This document shows positions 51,809 to 61,410 of a stretch of DNA of 64,000 nt, piece by piece. The notes under the pieces were generated by a model that saw only the letters and a list, made by a program, of their open reading frames with translations, ran no database searches and had not been told where the DNA came from. The position numbers and the translations under genes were made by a program. Every line of letters begins with the position of its first letter. Positions within the stretch are counted from its first letter, which is position 1. This DNA comes from Youngiibacter multivorans (GTDB taxonomy: Bacteria > Bacillota > Clostridia > Clostridiales > Clostridiaceae). Location: positions 62,001-126,000 of the forward strand of contig NZ_JAGGKC010000002.1 of NCBI RefSeq assembly GCF_017873395.1, read 5' to 3'.

Positions 51809-52017
51809 TATATATCACCTCATCAAAATATTGCACACGCCTTTGTGACATATGCCACTTATAAGTCCAGTATAAACCTTCATGAGCACATGTCAACAAA
51901 GATAGCTACAATAACAAATGGAACCAGTGTCCCATAAGGGTTTGAACTGATTCCAACTTATATAAACAACCGTATAAAACTTAGGATCGAAAATGCTGTT
52001 ATATGGTATTACTCGAA

Positions 52018-52830
52018 TCAGAAGACAAGTATCAGGCTAAGTGCCATTATTGCCATGCCAGTTATCAGTCCGTAAATCGAAATATGGTGTTCCCCGTATT
52101 CTCTTGCAGTCGGCAGCAGCTCGTCGAAGGATATGAAGACCATGATTCCTGCTATGCCTGCAAAGAGGATTCCGAACAGGGTGTCGTTAAGATAAGGCAT
52201 CAGTATGAAGTAAGCGGCGATAGCTCCAAGAGGTTCGGTGAGTCCTGATGCAAAGGACATCGCAACTGCCTTTCTCTTGCTTCCTGTCGCGCAGTGAACT
52301 GGCACAGCAATGGCTATCCCTTCCGGTATGTTGTGTATTGCGACAGCAAGGGCTATGGGAATTCCAGTAGCAGGATTCTGCATTGCTGATATGAATGTGG
52401 CTATGCCTTCAGGGAAGTTGTGCGCGGCTATGACAAGTGCAGTCACCGCTCCGACCCTCAGGAGCTTCCTGTCGCTATGCTTCGGGTCGCAGGAATCCAG
52501 ATCCTCGATGGTTATCGCCTCATGTGGATTCTCATAAGATGGAATGAGCTTGTCAATTATAGCTATCAGCAGCATTCCTCCGAAAAAGGACGAAACGTTG
52601 ATTATGCCTCCAACATTCGGACCGTACGCAGCAGATAGAAGATCTCCCGACTGGGCGAAAAGCTCAACGAAGGAAACATAAATCATGACACCGGCTGAAA
52701 GTCCCAGTGCATAAGAAAGAAGCTTCTTGTTGGTGCTTTTGAAGAATATGGTGAATAGACCCCCGATGCCCGTTGAAAGTCCTGCAAAAAGTGCAAGGCC
52801 TACAGCCAGAACCAGATTGTTGCCTGTCAT
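52018..52830 (-). CDS. ZIP-family metal transporter (ZupT-like)
   Basis: Membrane protein of 270 residues with eight helices. The binuclear metal site is in helices 4 and 5: HNFPEG and HNIPEG. ATG at 52830 follows GGAGG by eight bases. It takes up zinc, iron or manganese. Its neighbours are unrelated, so it probably has its own promoter. Confidence 0.92.
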   Translation of the reverse strand: MTGNNLVLAVGLALFAGLSTGIGGLFTIFFKSTNKKLLSYALGLSAGVMIYVSFVELFAQSGDLLSAAYGPNVGGIINVSSFFGGMLLIAIIDKLIPSYENPHEAITIEDLDSCDPKHSDRKLLRVGAVTALVIAAHNFPEGIATFISAMQNPATGIPIALAVAIHNIPEGIAIAVPVHCATGSKRKAVAMSFASGLTEPLGAIAAYFILMPYLNDTLFGILFAGIAGIMVFISFDELLPTAREYGEHHISIYGLITGMAIMALSLILVF

Positions 52831-53033
52831 AAAAGCCACCTCCTTCCTCTAATTCAATTGTGCCCCGTTGTGGTTCAATGTCAAGTGGGCTTGGCGTGAA
52901 ATGAGAATAAAATTCAATGTGAAGTCTCATAAAAGTTGCTCAGCAGACTACGCTAGGTTCCGGATTCCCTATTATTCGAATCAGCTTCAAATTTATTTTC
53001 AAATTTATTTTTTCACGAAAGTTGAAAAAATTG

Positions 53034-53062
53034 TTGACATTAACCTTCGTCCTAAATATAAT
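53034..53062 (+). promoter_or_regulatory. Consensus sigma-A promoter of glnN
   Basis: Perfect TTGACA (53034-53039) and TATAAT (53057-53062) with a 17-base spacer. Just upstream the 12-base unit TTCAAATTTATT is repeated in tandem (52986-53009), an A/T-rich possible UP element or regulator site. Confidence 0.9.
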
Positions 53063-53080
53063 ATCGAGTATACAAGCAAC

Positions 53081-53118
53081 GGCGCTTGAAGACAGTAGTC
53101 TTCGAGCGCCTTTTTTTT
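53081..53118 (+). promoter_or_regulatory. Attenuator-like terminator in the glnN leader
   Basis: A 13-base stem (53081-53093 with 53098-53110, one G-U pair), a four-base AGTA loop, and a run of eight T lie about 12 bases after the expected transcription start and 33 bases before the glnN start codon. As drawn it should stop most transcripts, so read-through must be controlled. Confidence 0.8.
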
Positions 53119-53150
53119 GCTTGCAACAGAAATCAAAGGAGTTGTGTATT

Positions 53151-55241
53151 ATGTGCAGAGTACCGGAATTATTTGGGAGCATGGTCTTTAACGACACAGT
53201 AATGAAAGAGAGGCTTACCAATGACACTTACGTATCGCTTAAGAAGACAGTACAGGATGGAAAGACGCTGGACCTTACCGTAGCAAATGCAGTAGCTGCA
53301 GCAATGAAGGACTGGGCAGTAGAAAAGGGAGTCACCCATTTCACGCACTGGTTCCAGCCAATGACAGGAATAACAGCAGAGAAGCATGACAGCTTCATAA
53401 CTCCGGTTGATGGCGGAAAGGTCATGATGGAGTTCTCAGGCAAGGAGCTCATCAAGGGCGAGCCTGATGCATCATCATTCCCTTCAGGCGGACTGAGAGC
53501 AACATTCGAGGCAAGAGGATATACCGCATGGGATCCTACATCATTCGCATTCATCAAGGACAATGTCCTTTGCATACCTTCAGTCTTCTGCTCATATACA
53601 GGCGAAGTGCTGGACAAGAAGACACCGCTTCTCAGGTCGATCGAAGTCATGAACATCCAGTCTTTAAGGATACTGAAGCTATTCGGAGACATGGAGGCAA
53701 CTAGGGTCATTACAACAGTCGGACCTGAGCAGGAATACTTCCTCGTTGACAAGGCCCTCTTTGAAAAGAGGAAGGACCTCAAGTATACAGGAAGGACACT
53801 CTTCGGAGCTAAGCCACCCAAGGGCCAGGAGCTCGAAGACCATTATTTCGGATCCATAAAGCCAAGAGTCGCAGCCTTCATGGAGGACCTGGACAAGGAG
53901 CTCTGGAAGCTTGGAATACTGGCAAAGACCGAGCACAACGAGGTCGCGCCTGCGCAGCATGAGCTGGCTCCAATATTCACAGACACAAACCTTGCCAGCG
54001 ACCACAACCAGCTGACTATGGACACTATGAAAAAGGTCGCTCTGCAGCACGGACTCGTCTGCCTGCTTCATGAGAAGCCATTTGCAGGAGTCAACGGTTC
54101 AGGAAAGCACAACAACTGGTCGATATCTACAAACACAGGCAGGAACCTTCTTGACCCAGGTCATACACCGCACCAGAACGCTCAGTTCCTCCTGTTCCTC
54201 TCGGCTGTAATCAAGGCCGTTGACGAGTATCAGGACCTCCTGAGGGTATCAATAGCATCCGCGGCAAACGACCACAGGCTTGGAGCCAATGAGGCGCCGC
54301 CTGCAATAGTATCCATATTCCTTGGCGACGAGCTTACAGCGATAATGGATGCCATAGATTCAGGAAACCTCTACAAGCACAGGGAAAGGACCCAGATGAC
54401 AGTAGGAGTTGATGTTCTCCCATCCTTCCCGAAGGATACGACAGACAGGAACAGGACTTCACCTTTCGCCTTCACAGGCAACAAGTTCGAGTTCAGGATG
54501 CTCGGTTCGTCACAGTCGATATCAGGACCGAACATAATACTTAACACAATAGTCGCTGAGGAGCTCAGGCAGTTCGCAGATATCCTGGAGGCAGCACCTG
54601 ACTTCACGAAGGCTATGGATGCCCTGGTCAAGAAGACCATAAGGGATCACAAGAGGATCATATTCAACGGAAACGGATATGAGGACGCCTGGGTTGTCGA
54701 GGCTGAAAAGAGAGGACTACTTAACCTCAAGTCAACACCTGAAGCTCTCCAGACCTTCATAGCAGAAAAGAACCTTGACCTTTTCAACAGGCACAAGATA
54801 TTCTCGGACGAAGAGACCCATGCAAGGTACGAGATAACCATGGAGACATACACGAAGACCCTTAATATAGAAGCTCTTACCATGATAGACATGGTCAAGA
54901 AGGAGATCCTTCCAGCTGCAAACACCTACATCAAGGAGCTGAGCAAGACAGCAATCGCAGTCAGGACCCTCATACCAGACATGGCATGCGAAAGCCAGCT
55001 CAACATGATATCAGAGCTTTCAGCCCTTACAGACAGCGTATACGCAAGGACCAACGCCCTTGAGAGCGCACTTGATTCAGCAAAGGACTGCAAGGATGCC
55101 GCTGATTGTGCATTCTACTTCAGGGAGAACGTATTCCCTGCCATGGTAAGCCTAAGGGAGGCAGCCGACGAAATAGAGATACTCGCCGGAGAGAAATATT
55201 GGCCATACCCGACCTACGGAACACTGCTGTTCAGCGTATAG
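53151..55241 (+). CDS. glnN: Glutamine synthetase type III
   Basis: Glutamine synthetase of 696 residues, the long GSIII type found in anaerobes. The GS catalytic domain has GPEQEYFLVDK, EHNEVAPAQHELAPIF and NGSGKHNNWS, all characteristic of GSIII; GSI/GSII-type regulatory segments are absent. ATG at 53151 follows AAAGGAG; an apparent longer frame to 53022 runs through promoter and attenuator. The strong promoter plus leader terminator suggests nitrogen-dependent antitermination. Confidence 0.95.
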   Translation: MCRVPELFGSMVFNDTVMKERLTNDTYVSLKKTVQDGKTLDLTVANAVAAAMKDWAVEKGVTHFTHWFQPMTGITAEKHDSFITPVDGGKVMMEFSGKELIKGEPDASSFPSGGLRATFEARGYTAWDPTSFAFIKDNVLCIPSVFCSYTGEVLDKKTPLLRSIEVMNIQSLRILKLFGDMEATRVITTVGPEQEYFLVDKALFEKRKDLKYTGRTLFGAKPPKGQELEDHYFGSIKPRVAAFMEDLDKELWKLGILAKTEHNEVAPAQHELAPIFTDTNLASDHNQLTMDTMKKVALQHGLVCLLHEKPFAGVNGSGKHNNWSISTNTGRNLLDPGHTPHQNAQFLLFLSAVIKAVDEYQDLLRVSIASAANDHRLGANEAPPAIVSIFLGDELTAIMDAIDSGNLYKHRERTQMTVGVDVLPSFPKDTTDRNRTSPFAFTGNKFEFRMLGSSQSISGPNIILNTIVAEELRQFADILEAAPDFTKAMDALVKKTIRDHKRIIFNGNGYEDAWVVEAEKRGLLNLKSTPEALQTFIAEKNLDLFNRHKIFSDEETHARYEITMETYTKTLNIEALTMIDMVKKEILPAANTYIKELSKTAIAVRTLIPDMACESQLNMISELSALTDSVYARTNALESALDSAKDCKDAADCAFYFRENVFPAMVSLREAADEIEILAGEKYWPYPTYGTLLFSV

Positions 55242-55266
55242 CGCTTGAGCATATAACACACAAACT

Positions 55267-55312
55267 GGAGCGGCTTTATCCTACCCCAAAGGGAAGGAGC
55301 CGCTCCCTCCTT
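55267..55312 (+). terminator. Terminator of glnN
   Basis: Stem GGAGCGGCT (55267-55275) with AGCCGCTCC (55298-55306), then CTCCTTTTTT. Confidence 0.88.
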
Positions 55313-55376
55313 TTTTCTTCCCGCTATGATATATATGTTGTATACTTAGAAAAGAAGAACGAAAAGGGGCGATAAG

Positions 55377-56405
55377 ATGTCAAATGCCAAACTTCTTGCG
55401 ATATCAGTAGTCTGCCTGATTTTAGGGTGGATTCTCATACAGGCTTCACCGGCACTCGTAACGGTTGTAATCGCCATTGTCACAGCTTATCTCCTTAACC
55501 CTCTGGTTGACGCTTTGGAGAAAAGGCTCAAAGGAAAACGGAAGCTCGCCATAGGGCTTGTCCTTATAGCATTCCTTCTCATAATGGCACTTATCATAAA
55601 CCTTATACTGCCTCCTGTGATAAACCAGGCATCACAGTTCGTGAATGAGTATGATACCATAAGCGCGAATCTTGGAAATGCAATCGCAGGAGCTCTGGAA
55701 TTCCTGAAGGACAGCGGCATCCCAGAATCAGTGCTTGCTGAGGTACAGAACGTCCTGGCTTCGCTTCTTTCATGGCTCGGCTCACAGATAGCAGCAGGTA
55801 TCTCCAAGGCTCTCGGGTACATATTCGGGATAGTTGACTTGGTACTTGTGGTTATAATGGCGGTTTACTTCCTGTCATCAGGAAAATCAATGGTTAGGAA
55901 CCTTTACGGCTCATCACCTGAATGGCTTAAGCCAACTCTCAGGAACCTAAGGACCGAGACCCATACCATAATTTGGAGCTATGCCAAGACGCAGCTCATC
56001 ATAGCAGTAGTGGTAGGAATAGTGTCCACCATAGCATTCATGGTAATCGGGGTGCGTTACTCAGTACTCCTCGGACTACTGAATGGAATCCTGAACTTCA
56101 TACCGCTCTTCGGGTCCCTTATAGCAGGAGCATTCGCCACAGTCGTCTCTTTGGTTACCGGAGGCCTAACCCAGGCAATCATAACCCTGGGTGCAGTGCT
56201 TGTTATACAGCAGACTGAAGGCAACCTCATTACTCCAAAGCTTCAGGGAAAATCCACAGGATTACACCCGGTGTTCATCATGATAATAATCCTTGTTGCA
56301 AACGAGATGTGGGGAGTCGCGGGTATGTTCATTGCAGTCCCCCTATTCGGACTAGCAAGGCTCTTCTTCAAGGAAGCTGTCTCCCTCATCGGACAAATGA
56401 AATAG
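55377..56405 (+). CDS. AI-2E (PerM/YdiK) family membrane transporter
   Basis: Membrane protein of 342 residues with about eight helices in the AI-2E family layout: an N-terminal hydrophobic pair, a less hydrophobic middle (about 85-140), and a C-terminal block with LLGLLNGILNFIPLFGSLI and IQQTEGNLITPKL, the family's signature. Substrates range from AI-2 to ions and remain unclear. A purine-rich site (GGGGCGATAAG) precedes the ATG; monocistronic. Confidence 0.9.
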   Translation: MSNAKLLAISVVCLILGWILIQASPALVTVVIAIVTAYLLNPLVDALEKRLKGKRKLAIGLVLIAFLLIMALIINLILPPVINQASQFVNEYDTISANLGNAIAGALEFLKDSGIPESVLAEVQNVLASLLSWLGSQIAAGISKALGYIFGIVDLVLVVIMAVYFLSSGKSMVRNLYGSSPEWLKPTLRNLRTETHTIIWSYAKTQLIIAVVVGIVSTIAFMVIGVRYSVLLGLLNGILNFIPLFGSLIAGAFATVVSLVTGGLTQAIITLGAVLVIQQTEGNLITPKLQGKSTGLHPVFIMIIILVANEMWGVAGMFIAVPLFGLARLFFKEAVSLIGQMK

Positions 56406-56418
56406 GATCAGCAGTTTA

Positions 56419-56459
56419 AAGAGCCGCTTCTTCCATTGGACATGGAGGAAACGGCTCTT
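56419..56459. terminator. Terminator between AI-2E gene and the efflux operon
   Basis: Outer stem AAGAGCCG (56419-56426) with CGGCTCTT (56452-56459), with a further inner pairing of TTCTTCCAT and ATGGAGGAA. Convergent genes on both sides. Confidence 0.8.
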
Positions 56460-56462
56460 GTT

Positions 56463-57143
56463 CTATGATTGATATGGATCTATCATGCCATCCTCAACCC
56501 TGATTACCCTTTTTGCCCTGGTAGCAATTCCCGGGTCATGGGTAATCATCACGATGGTCTTGCCCTCGTTGTTAAGCTCCATGAAGAAATCCAATATTTC
56601 CTCACCCGTCTTCTTGTCCAGGGCACCCGTGGGTTCATCCGCAAGTATCAGCGGACAGCTTCCAACTAGGGCTCTCGCTATAGCCACCCTCTGCTGCTGT
56701 CCTCCGGACAGCTGGTTTGGACGGTGATGCTGCCTGTTGCCAAGGCCCACCTTCTCAAGAGTCAATACGGCAGCCTTCTTTGCATCCCTATAGCTCATCC
56801 CCCTGTGGAGAAGCGGCAGCGCCACATTATGCAGCGCGTTGTATTTCGCTATCAGGTTGAACTTCTGGAACACAAATCCGATCTTTTCATTCCTGAGCCT
56901 TGAGTATACTCTATCAGGCTGGTTGTGGGCGCTTGTACCGTCAATGTAGTATGTCCCGCTGTCGGGCTTGTCAATAAGGCCTATGATATTCATAAGCGTT
57001 GTCTTACCGGATCCCGAGGGTCCAAGTATTGCAATGAATTCACCCGGATAGACTGTCAGGGAAACATCCTTCAAGGCGAAAACCTTGTTCTCACCCTTGC
57101 CGTAGGTCTTGCTGACATGGCTCATCTCAATTATCGGTTCCAT
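56463..57143 (-). CDS. MacB/LolD-type ABC ATPase
   Basis: ATP-binding protein of 226 residues: Walker A GPSGSGKTT, signature LSGGQQQRVAIARAL, Walker B LILADEPTGALD, and switch MITHDPGIA. It is the ATPase partner of the FtsX-like permease in this operon and the last gene of it. GGAGG precedes the ATG. Confidence 0.93.
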   Translation of the reverse strand: MEPIIEMSHVSKTYGKGENKVFALKDVSLTVYPGEFIAILGPSGSGKTTLMNIIGLIDKPDSGTYYIDGTSAHNQPDRVYSRLRNEKIGFVFQKFNLIAKYNALHNVALPLLHRGMSYRDAKKAAVLTLEKVGLGNRQHHRPNQLSGGQQQRVAIARALVGSCPLILADEPTGALDKKTGEEILDFFMELNNEGKTIVMITHDPGIATRAKRVIRVEDGMIDPYQS

Positions 57144-57158
57144 AAGAATACCTCCACA

Positions 57159-57671
57159 TCAGTTCCTTGGTGGCTGGACGATTATCTTCTCAATATTTGT
57201 TGTGTTCTCGTAGTAGAATATCTTCAGTGTAGAGCCTTTTGAAAGTTCCTTTAGCGATACCTCTGTCTCAACCGGACCTGTACCAGTGCCTGTGCCAGTC
57301 TCCCCTGTACCGCTCTGGGGAACCCTTTTGACCATTGGAGTACCCACCGGTATGAGTATTGTCTTCTCCTCACCTGTATACTCCCTGACTACATCCGCTC
57401 CTCCGTTTCCTCTTCTCATCCCGGTGCCTGCTTCTGCTTCTGATTGAATCTCCAAGAGAAGCAAGGTGACCTCATTGCCTGCGATGTCCTTGATCTCTCC
57501 GAACAATCCCGGTATCCCGGTGTTGCCAAGGCCCAGCGTCTCTCCTGTAGGGGCCTCAGTAGCAGCAGGTGCTGCAATTCCAACAGGGGCTGCCGGAGCT
57601 TCACTGCTGGAACAGCCTGCAGCAATCATTGCGAACGCTGCCAATACAAGTATCATTGATTTATATTTCAT
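57159..57671 (-). CDS. Lipoprotein of unknown function in the efflux operon
   Basis: Protein of 170 residues with lipobox AAGC near residue 20 and an Ala/Pro/Gly/Thr-rich mature N-terminus, then IKDIAGNEVTLLLLEIQ and a Gly-Thr-rich linker (ETGTGTGTGPVETE). I recognise no family. It lies between permease and ATPase genes, so it is made with the efflux system and may modulate it or anchor it. GGGAG precedes the ATG. Confidence 0.75.
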   Translation of the reverse strand: MKYKSMILVLAAFAMIAAGCSSSEAPAAPVGIAAPAATEAPTGETLGLGNTGIPGLFGEIKDIAGNEVTLLLLEIQSEAEAGTGMRRGNGGADVVREYTGEEKTILIPVGTPMVKRVPQSGTGETGTGTGTGPVETEVSLKELSKGSTLKIFYYENTTNIEKIIVQPPRN

Positions 57672-57699
57672 GATAATTTCACTCCCATCTTTTATTTAT

Positions 57700-58944
57700 C
57701 TATTCGTAGTTAAGTGCGTCTATGGGTTCCAGACCCGAGGCTTTCGCTGCAGGATAGAAGCCGAAGAATATGCCTGTTATCACTGAAAATCCTATACCAA
57801 GCAATATTCCATCGATTGATGGCTCAAATGCAAGGTCGGTCATAGACAGAAGCGACGGTGCCGCAAGGCTAAGGACAGCTCCCAGCATGCCTCCGAATAC
57901 GCTTATCATGGCAGCCTCCAGAAGGAATTCGACCATTATGGTCCTCCTTGATGCGCCGATGCTCTTAAGGATGCCTATTTCCCTGGTTCTTTCCTTTACA
58001 GCCACCAGAAGCACATTCATGATTCCTATGCCGCTGACCACCAGCACTATTACTGCTACTGCAAGCAGCAGCGACGACAGTGTCTTTGCTGTTGCCTGGG
58101 CAGACTCAAGCACGTTGCCTGCATCAGTCACTGTGTATGCCTCACTCGTTCCTATAGTCTCAAGGATATATTCCTTGATCTCGCTGATAGCAGCATCCAC
58201 GCTGTTTATGTCCTCAGCCAGGGCTATGTAGCTTACCTGGTTTGCGCTTGAGGCAGTGTTCCTGCTGGTCGTTCCCGATGTGTACTTCACTGCTACATCG
58301 TATGGGATGAAGGCCATATCATCCACTGAACCTGAATCAGCCTGGGAGGTAGCTGTCACTCCACCTGAGCCTCCCACCCTGTCGAGAACTCCTATCACCT
58401 CGAAGGAGGATCCCTTGATCATGACAGTATCTCCTACAGAACCTTCGATGTCCCCGTCAAACAGGTCACTGGCAATGTTGTTTCCAAGCACCACATACCT
58501 TGACCTCATCTGAGAGTCCTCATTTGTTATCATGACTCCGTACAAGACTCTAAGCCTCGTAATTTCGGCATACTCCTCGGTTATCCCCTGGATAGTTATT
58601 GAACTGGACATTCCGTTTGCTGCAACATCAGCTACCACCCTTGTAGCCACACCAACGCTCCTTACGTTCATAAGGACCTCCGGCATCATCAGCGCATCAT
58701 CCTTGGACAGTATTGCAGTCGTTGCGGATGACTGTCCCATGCCTCTGGCTCTTGCTATAGTGATGCTTTCCACAGATAGCCTGCTATACTGCTCTGATAC
58801 TGCAGTCTCTCCAGCTTTTCCAATACCAACCACCAGGATTATCGTCAGGGTTCCTATTATGATTCCAAGAGAAGTCAAAAATACCCTGAATTTGTTGGAA
58901 GAAATGCTGAGAAGGACAGATCTCAATATCTCAAGCGGTCTCAT
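57700..58944 (-). CDS. MacB/FtsX-type ABC permease
   Basis: Permease of 414 residues: one helix near residues 15-40, a large extracellular MacB domain (about 45-260), then three helices at the C-terminus; the conserved VAVKERTREIGILKSIGAS motif lies just after helix 2. Its ATG overlaps the adaptor stop (ATGA). It pumps an unknown substrate out of the cell together with the adaptor and ATPase. Confidence 0.92.
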   Translation of the reverse strand: MRPLEILRSVLLSISSNKFRVFLTSLGIIIGTLTIILVVGIGKAGETAVSEQYSRLSVESITIARARGMGQSSATTAILSKDDALMMPEVLMNVRSVGVATRVVADVAANGMSSSITIQGITEEYAEITRLRVLYGVMITNEDSQMRSRYVVLGNNIASDLFDGDIEGSVGDTVMIKGSSFEVIGVLDRVGGSGGVTATSQADSGSVDDMAFIPYDVAVKYTSGTTSRNTASSANQVSYIALAEDINSVDAAISEIKEYILETIGTSEAYTVTDAGNVLESAQATAKTLSSLLLAVAVIVLVVSGIGIMNVLLVAVKERTREIGILKSIGASRRTIMVEFLLEAAMISVFGGMLGAVLSLAAPSLLSMTDLAFEPSIDGILLGIGFSVITGIFFGFYPAAKASGLEPIDALNYE

Positions 58945-60347
58945 TTCACTATACCGCTGGTAACTACTGTCTCACCGACTTCAAGCCCATCAACAACTTC
59001 ACTTTGCGAACCATTTGTGAGCCCGGCTGTGATGGACCGTTTTTCAATGGTACCGTCCTCTTTCCTGACCTGCACATACTGCTTTCCTTCCTCAATGAAT
59101 ATGGCCTTGTTCGATATGAGAAGGACATTGGTCTTTTCCTTCTTTATGAATGTCACGAACGCGCTCATGCCGTCATAAATTCTTTCATTCGGCTTGTCAA
59201 GAACCGAAGTGACCGTGTAAGAAACTATCCCGCTATTGTCTATTTTCGGAACTTCACCTAGCCCGCTTACCTTTCCTTCAAGTCCTATCAGACCCAGAGC
59301 TTCGATATTTGCCTTTATAGACTGTCCGGCCTCTAGGTCGGAGATATCTCCCTCGTTGATACTGGCAGTAATGCTCATGACTGAGGTATCTGTTATGGTT
59401 ATGAAGGCTGAAGCAGAGCTTGTTCCTGATGAGTCTCCAGTCCTTCCGCTTACGAAATCACCTGCCTTGCCGTTGACCAGCACAACCTTCCCTGATATGG
59501 GAGAATAAAGCCTGGCCTTTTCAAGGTTTGCATTGGCAGAATCAAGTTTTGACTGGGCGGTGCTCACTCCATATTCCGCATTAGTTACAGAAAGTGATGA
59601 AGCTGCAATGCTGTCGTATTTAAGCTTCTGCAGGTCATAGCTCTCCTTAGTGGCTGCCTTTTCAACAAGATATTTTGAATATGCGCTGTCATAGGCTTTT
59701 TGAGCTGAAGATAGTGAGGCCTCCGCTGAAAGCCTCGCATTTTCTGCAGCTTCAACCTGTTTCTGTGCTTCTGCCAGCTCAGGCCCTGAAGCTCCAGCAG
59801 CAACAGCTTCATCATATGCTGAAGTTGCAGTCAAATGTTCAGCTGACTTTTCATCCAGCCTTGCCTGAGCCGCATCAAGTGCTTCCTTTAACTCGGCATC
59901 ATCAAACGGTGCCTTGTATTTCGAATACAAGGAATCGAGCTTAATCTTTTCCGATGAAAGCGAGTACTTCCGGCTGCTCACCGCATCATTATAAGTCGCC
60001 CTGGCCTTGTCAAGGTCCCTCCTTGCACTTGCAACAGCATCACTTAACTCCGACTCGTCAAGCACCGCAAGGAGCTCTCCTGCCTGAACTGTCTGTCCTG
60101 CTACGACCTTCACCTCTGTCAGCTTTCCAGAAATCTCAAAGCTAAGGTTTGCTGATGACATTGCAACCCTTCCGTCGGCATATGAACCAACAACAAGGTT
60201 TCCAAGCTTTACCTCCTGTGTGCTTATCTTTGCAGCTGCAGCAACATCATCCGACTTGGTACAGCCTGAAAATACCAGCATAGCTGCAAATGCGGCAATA
60301 AGCATTATCTTTTTGGGATTACTCTTTTCCTCAATTAAACTATCCAT
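58941..60347 (-). CDS. MacA/HlyD-type efflux adaptor lipoprotein
   Basis: Periplasmic-adaptor-like protein of 468 residues. It starts with a hydrophobic signal and SGC lipobox near residue 28; a biotinyl-lipoyl-like domain, an unusually long Ala/Ser/Lys-rich coiled-coil hairpin (about residues 95-245), then a beta-barrel and a membrane-proximal domain. The start at 60347 follows GGAGGG. It connects or modulates the MacB-like permease. A Gram-positive cell would use it for cell-wall or extracellular export rather than to reach an outer-membrane channel. Confidence 0.88.
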   Translation of the reverse strand: MDSLIEEKSNPKKIMLIAAFAAMLVFSGCTKSDDVAAAAKISTQEVKLGNLVVGSYADGRVAMSSANLSFEISGKLTEVKVVAGQTVQAGELLAVLDESELSDAVASARRDLDKARATYNDAVSSRKYSLSSEKIKLDSLYSKYKAPFDDAELKEALDAAQARLDEKSAEHLTATSAYDEAVAAGASGPELAEAQKQVEAAENARLSAEASLSSAQKAYDSAYSKYLVEKAATKESYDLQKLKYDSIAASSLSVTNAEYGVSTAQSKLDSANANLEKARLYSPISGKVVLVNGKAGDFVSGRTGDSSGTSSASAFITITDTSVMSITASINEGDISDLEAGQSIKANIEALGLIGLEGKVSGLGEVPKIDNSGIVSYTVTSVLDKPNERIYDGMSAFVTFIKKEKTNVLLISNKAIFIEEGKQYVQVRKEDGTIEKRSITAGLTNGSQSEVVDGLEVGETVVTSGIVK

Positions 60348-60648
60348 AAAATGACCACCCTCCACGACCTTTATAACCTTTATTATCATTCTATTGAAAA
60401 TCAGGATGCTTTGTGTGGGATTTCTGTGGCAATAAAGACATTTGTAACAAATGAATTGCATATTGTCGCTGTTAACTGATTTTTCTCATCTCAAGCGCCT
60501 GATAAAGCACTAAGCCATGCTTACAATCAGAGGACTCGCTTAGTTCACAGAAATAATTTATTGATAATCGATAAACTTGTGGTATCCTATATTTAGAAAT
60601 TAAAAGTGATTTGAAACGAGAAATTCTGATCACAGCGAGGTGCTAAAC

Positions 60649-61101
60649 TTGAAAAAATATTCAACATTATTCCTAAAATCAGCAGTTGTTCTGATGAGCT
60701 TGCCTGTACTTGCCCTTTGCGTACTCTGGCTACCTTCATCAGCAGATTATTTCCATTATCCGGTACTCTTCGGACTTTACCTGACTGCATTGTTCTACTT
60801 CATTGCCCTCTATCAGACCATGAAGCTTCTTGGATACATCGACAGGAACCTGGCCTTTTCAGACCTGTCCGTAAATGCCCTTAAGAACATAAAGCATTGT
60901 GCGGCAGCGATCGCCGTAACCTACTCAGTCATGCTGCCCCTTATTTATCCGATAGCAGATGCTGACGATGCCCCGGGAGTCCTTGCGATTGCGATAATAT
61001 TCGTATTCGCTTCAGCAGCTGTTGCGGTTTTTTCAGCGGTACTCCAGAGGCTTCTTCGGGATGCCATAGACATCAAGTCAGAAAATGACCTGACGGTTTG
61101 A
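60649..61101 (+). CDS. DUF2975 membrane protein
   Basis: Protein of 150 residues with four predicted helices. The layout and the LLGYIDRNLAFSDLSVNALKNIK segment match DUF2975, a family nearly always next to a YozG-like XRE regulator. The start TTG at 60649 lies eight bases after GAGG; a GTG nine bases earlier overlaps it. A weak promoter (TTGATA with TATCCT) lies upstream near 60560. Confidence 0.85.
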   Translation: MKKYSTLFLKSAVVLMSLPVLALCVLWLPSSADYFHYPVLFGLYLTALFYFIALYQTMKLLGYIDRNLAFSDLSVNALKNIKHCAAAIAVTYSVMLPLIYPIADADDAPGVLAIAIIFVFASAAVAVFSAVLQRLLRDAIDIKSENDLTV

Positions 61102-61108
61102 GGTGATA

Positions 61109-61321
61109 ATGATGGCAATAATAATCAACATAGATGTAATGCTGGCGAAAAGGAAGATGAGCGTCACGGAGCTTACAGAGAAGGTCGGTATAACCATGTC
61201 CAACCTTTCCATACTCAAAAACGGCAAGGCCAGGGCAATCCGGTTCTCAACCCTTGAGGCAATCTGCAGGGCACTGGACTGCCAGCCTGGAGACATATTG
61301 GAATACAGGAAAGAGGACTGA
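61109..61321 (+). CDS. YozG-type XRE family regulator
   Basis: Small Cro/CI helix-turn-helix protein of 70 residues: LAKRKMSVTELTEKVGIT, then SNLSILKNGKARAIRFSTLEAICRALDCQ (written in parts), typical of the YozG group. The ATG at 61109 or 61112 is likely, after GAGG. It overlaps DUF2975 in operon with only seven bases between; the pair may act as a membrane-linked regulatory switch. Confidence 0.88.
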   Translation: MMAIIINIDVMLAKRKMSVTELTEKVGITMSNLSILKNGKARAIRFSTLEAICRALDCQPGDILEYRKED

Positions 61322-61410
61322 AGATTGTTCACACAATTGCAATCGCTTTGTTATACTGATGTGCAAACCAGATGGTACATTATAGGTGAGAAAACAAAGA
61401 AGGTGTGAAT

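Noticed and set aside
53022..53150. Longer glnN frame starting at 53022
   Set aside because: It runs through a perfect promoter and terminator hairpin; the ATG at 53151 has a good ribosome site and fits GSIII length.
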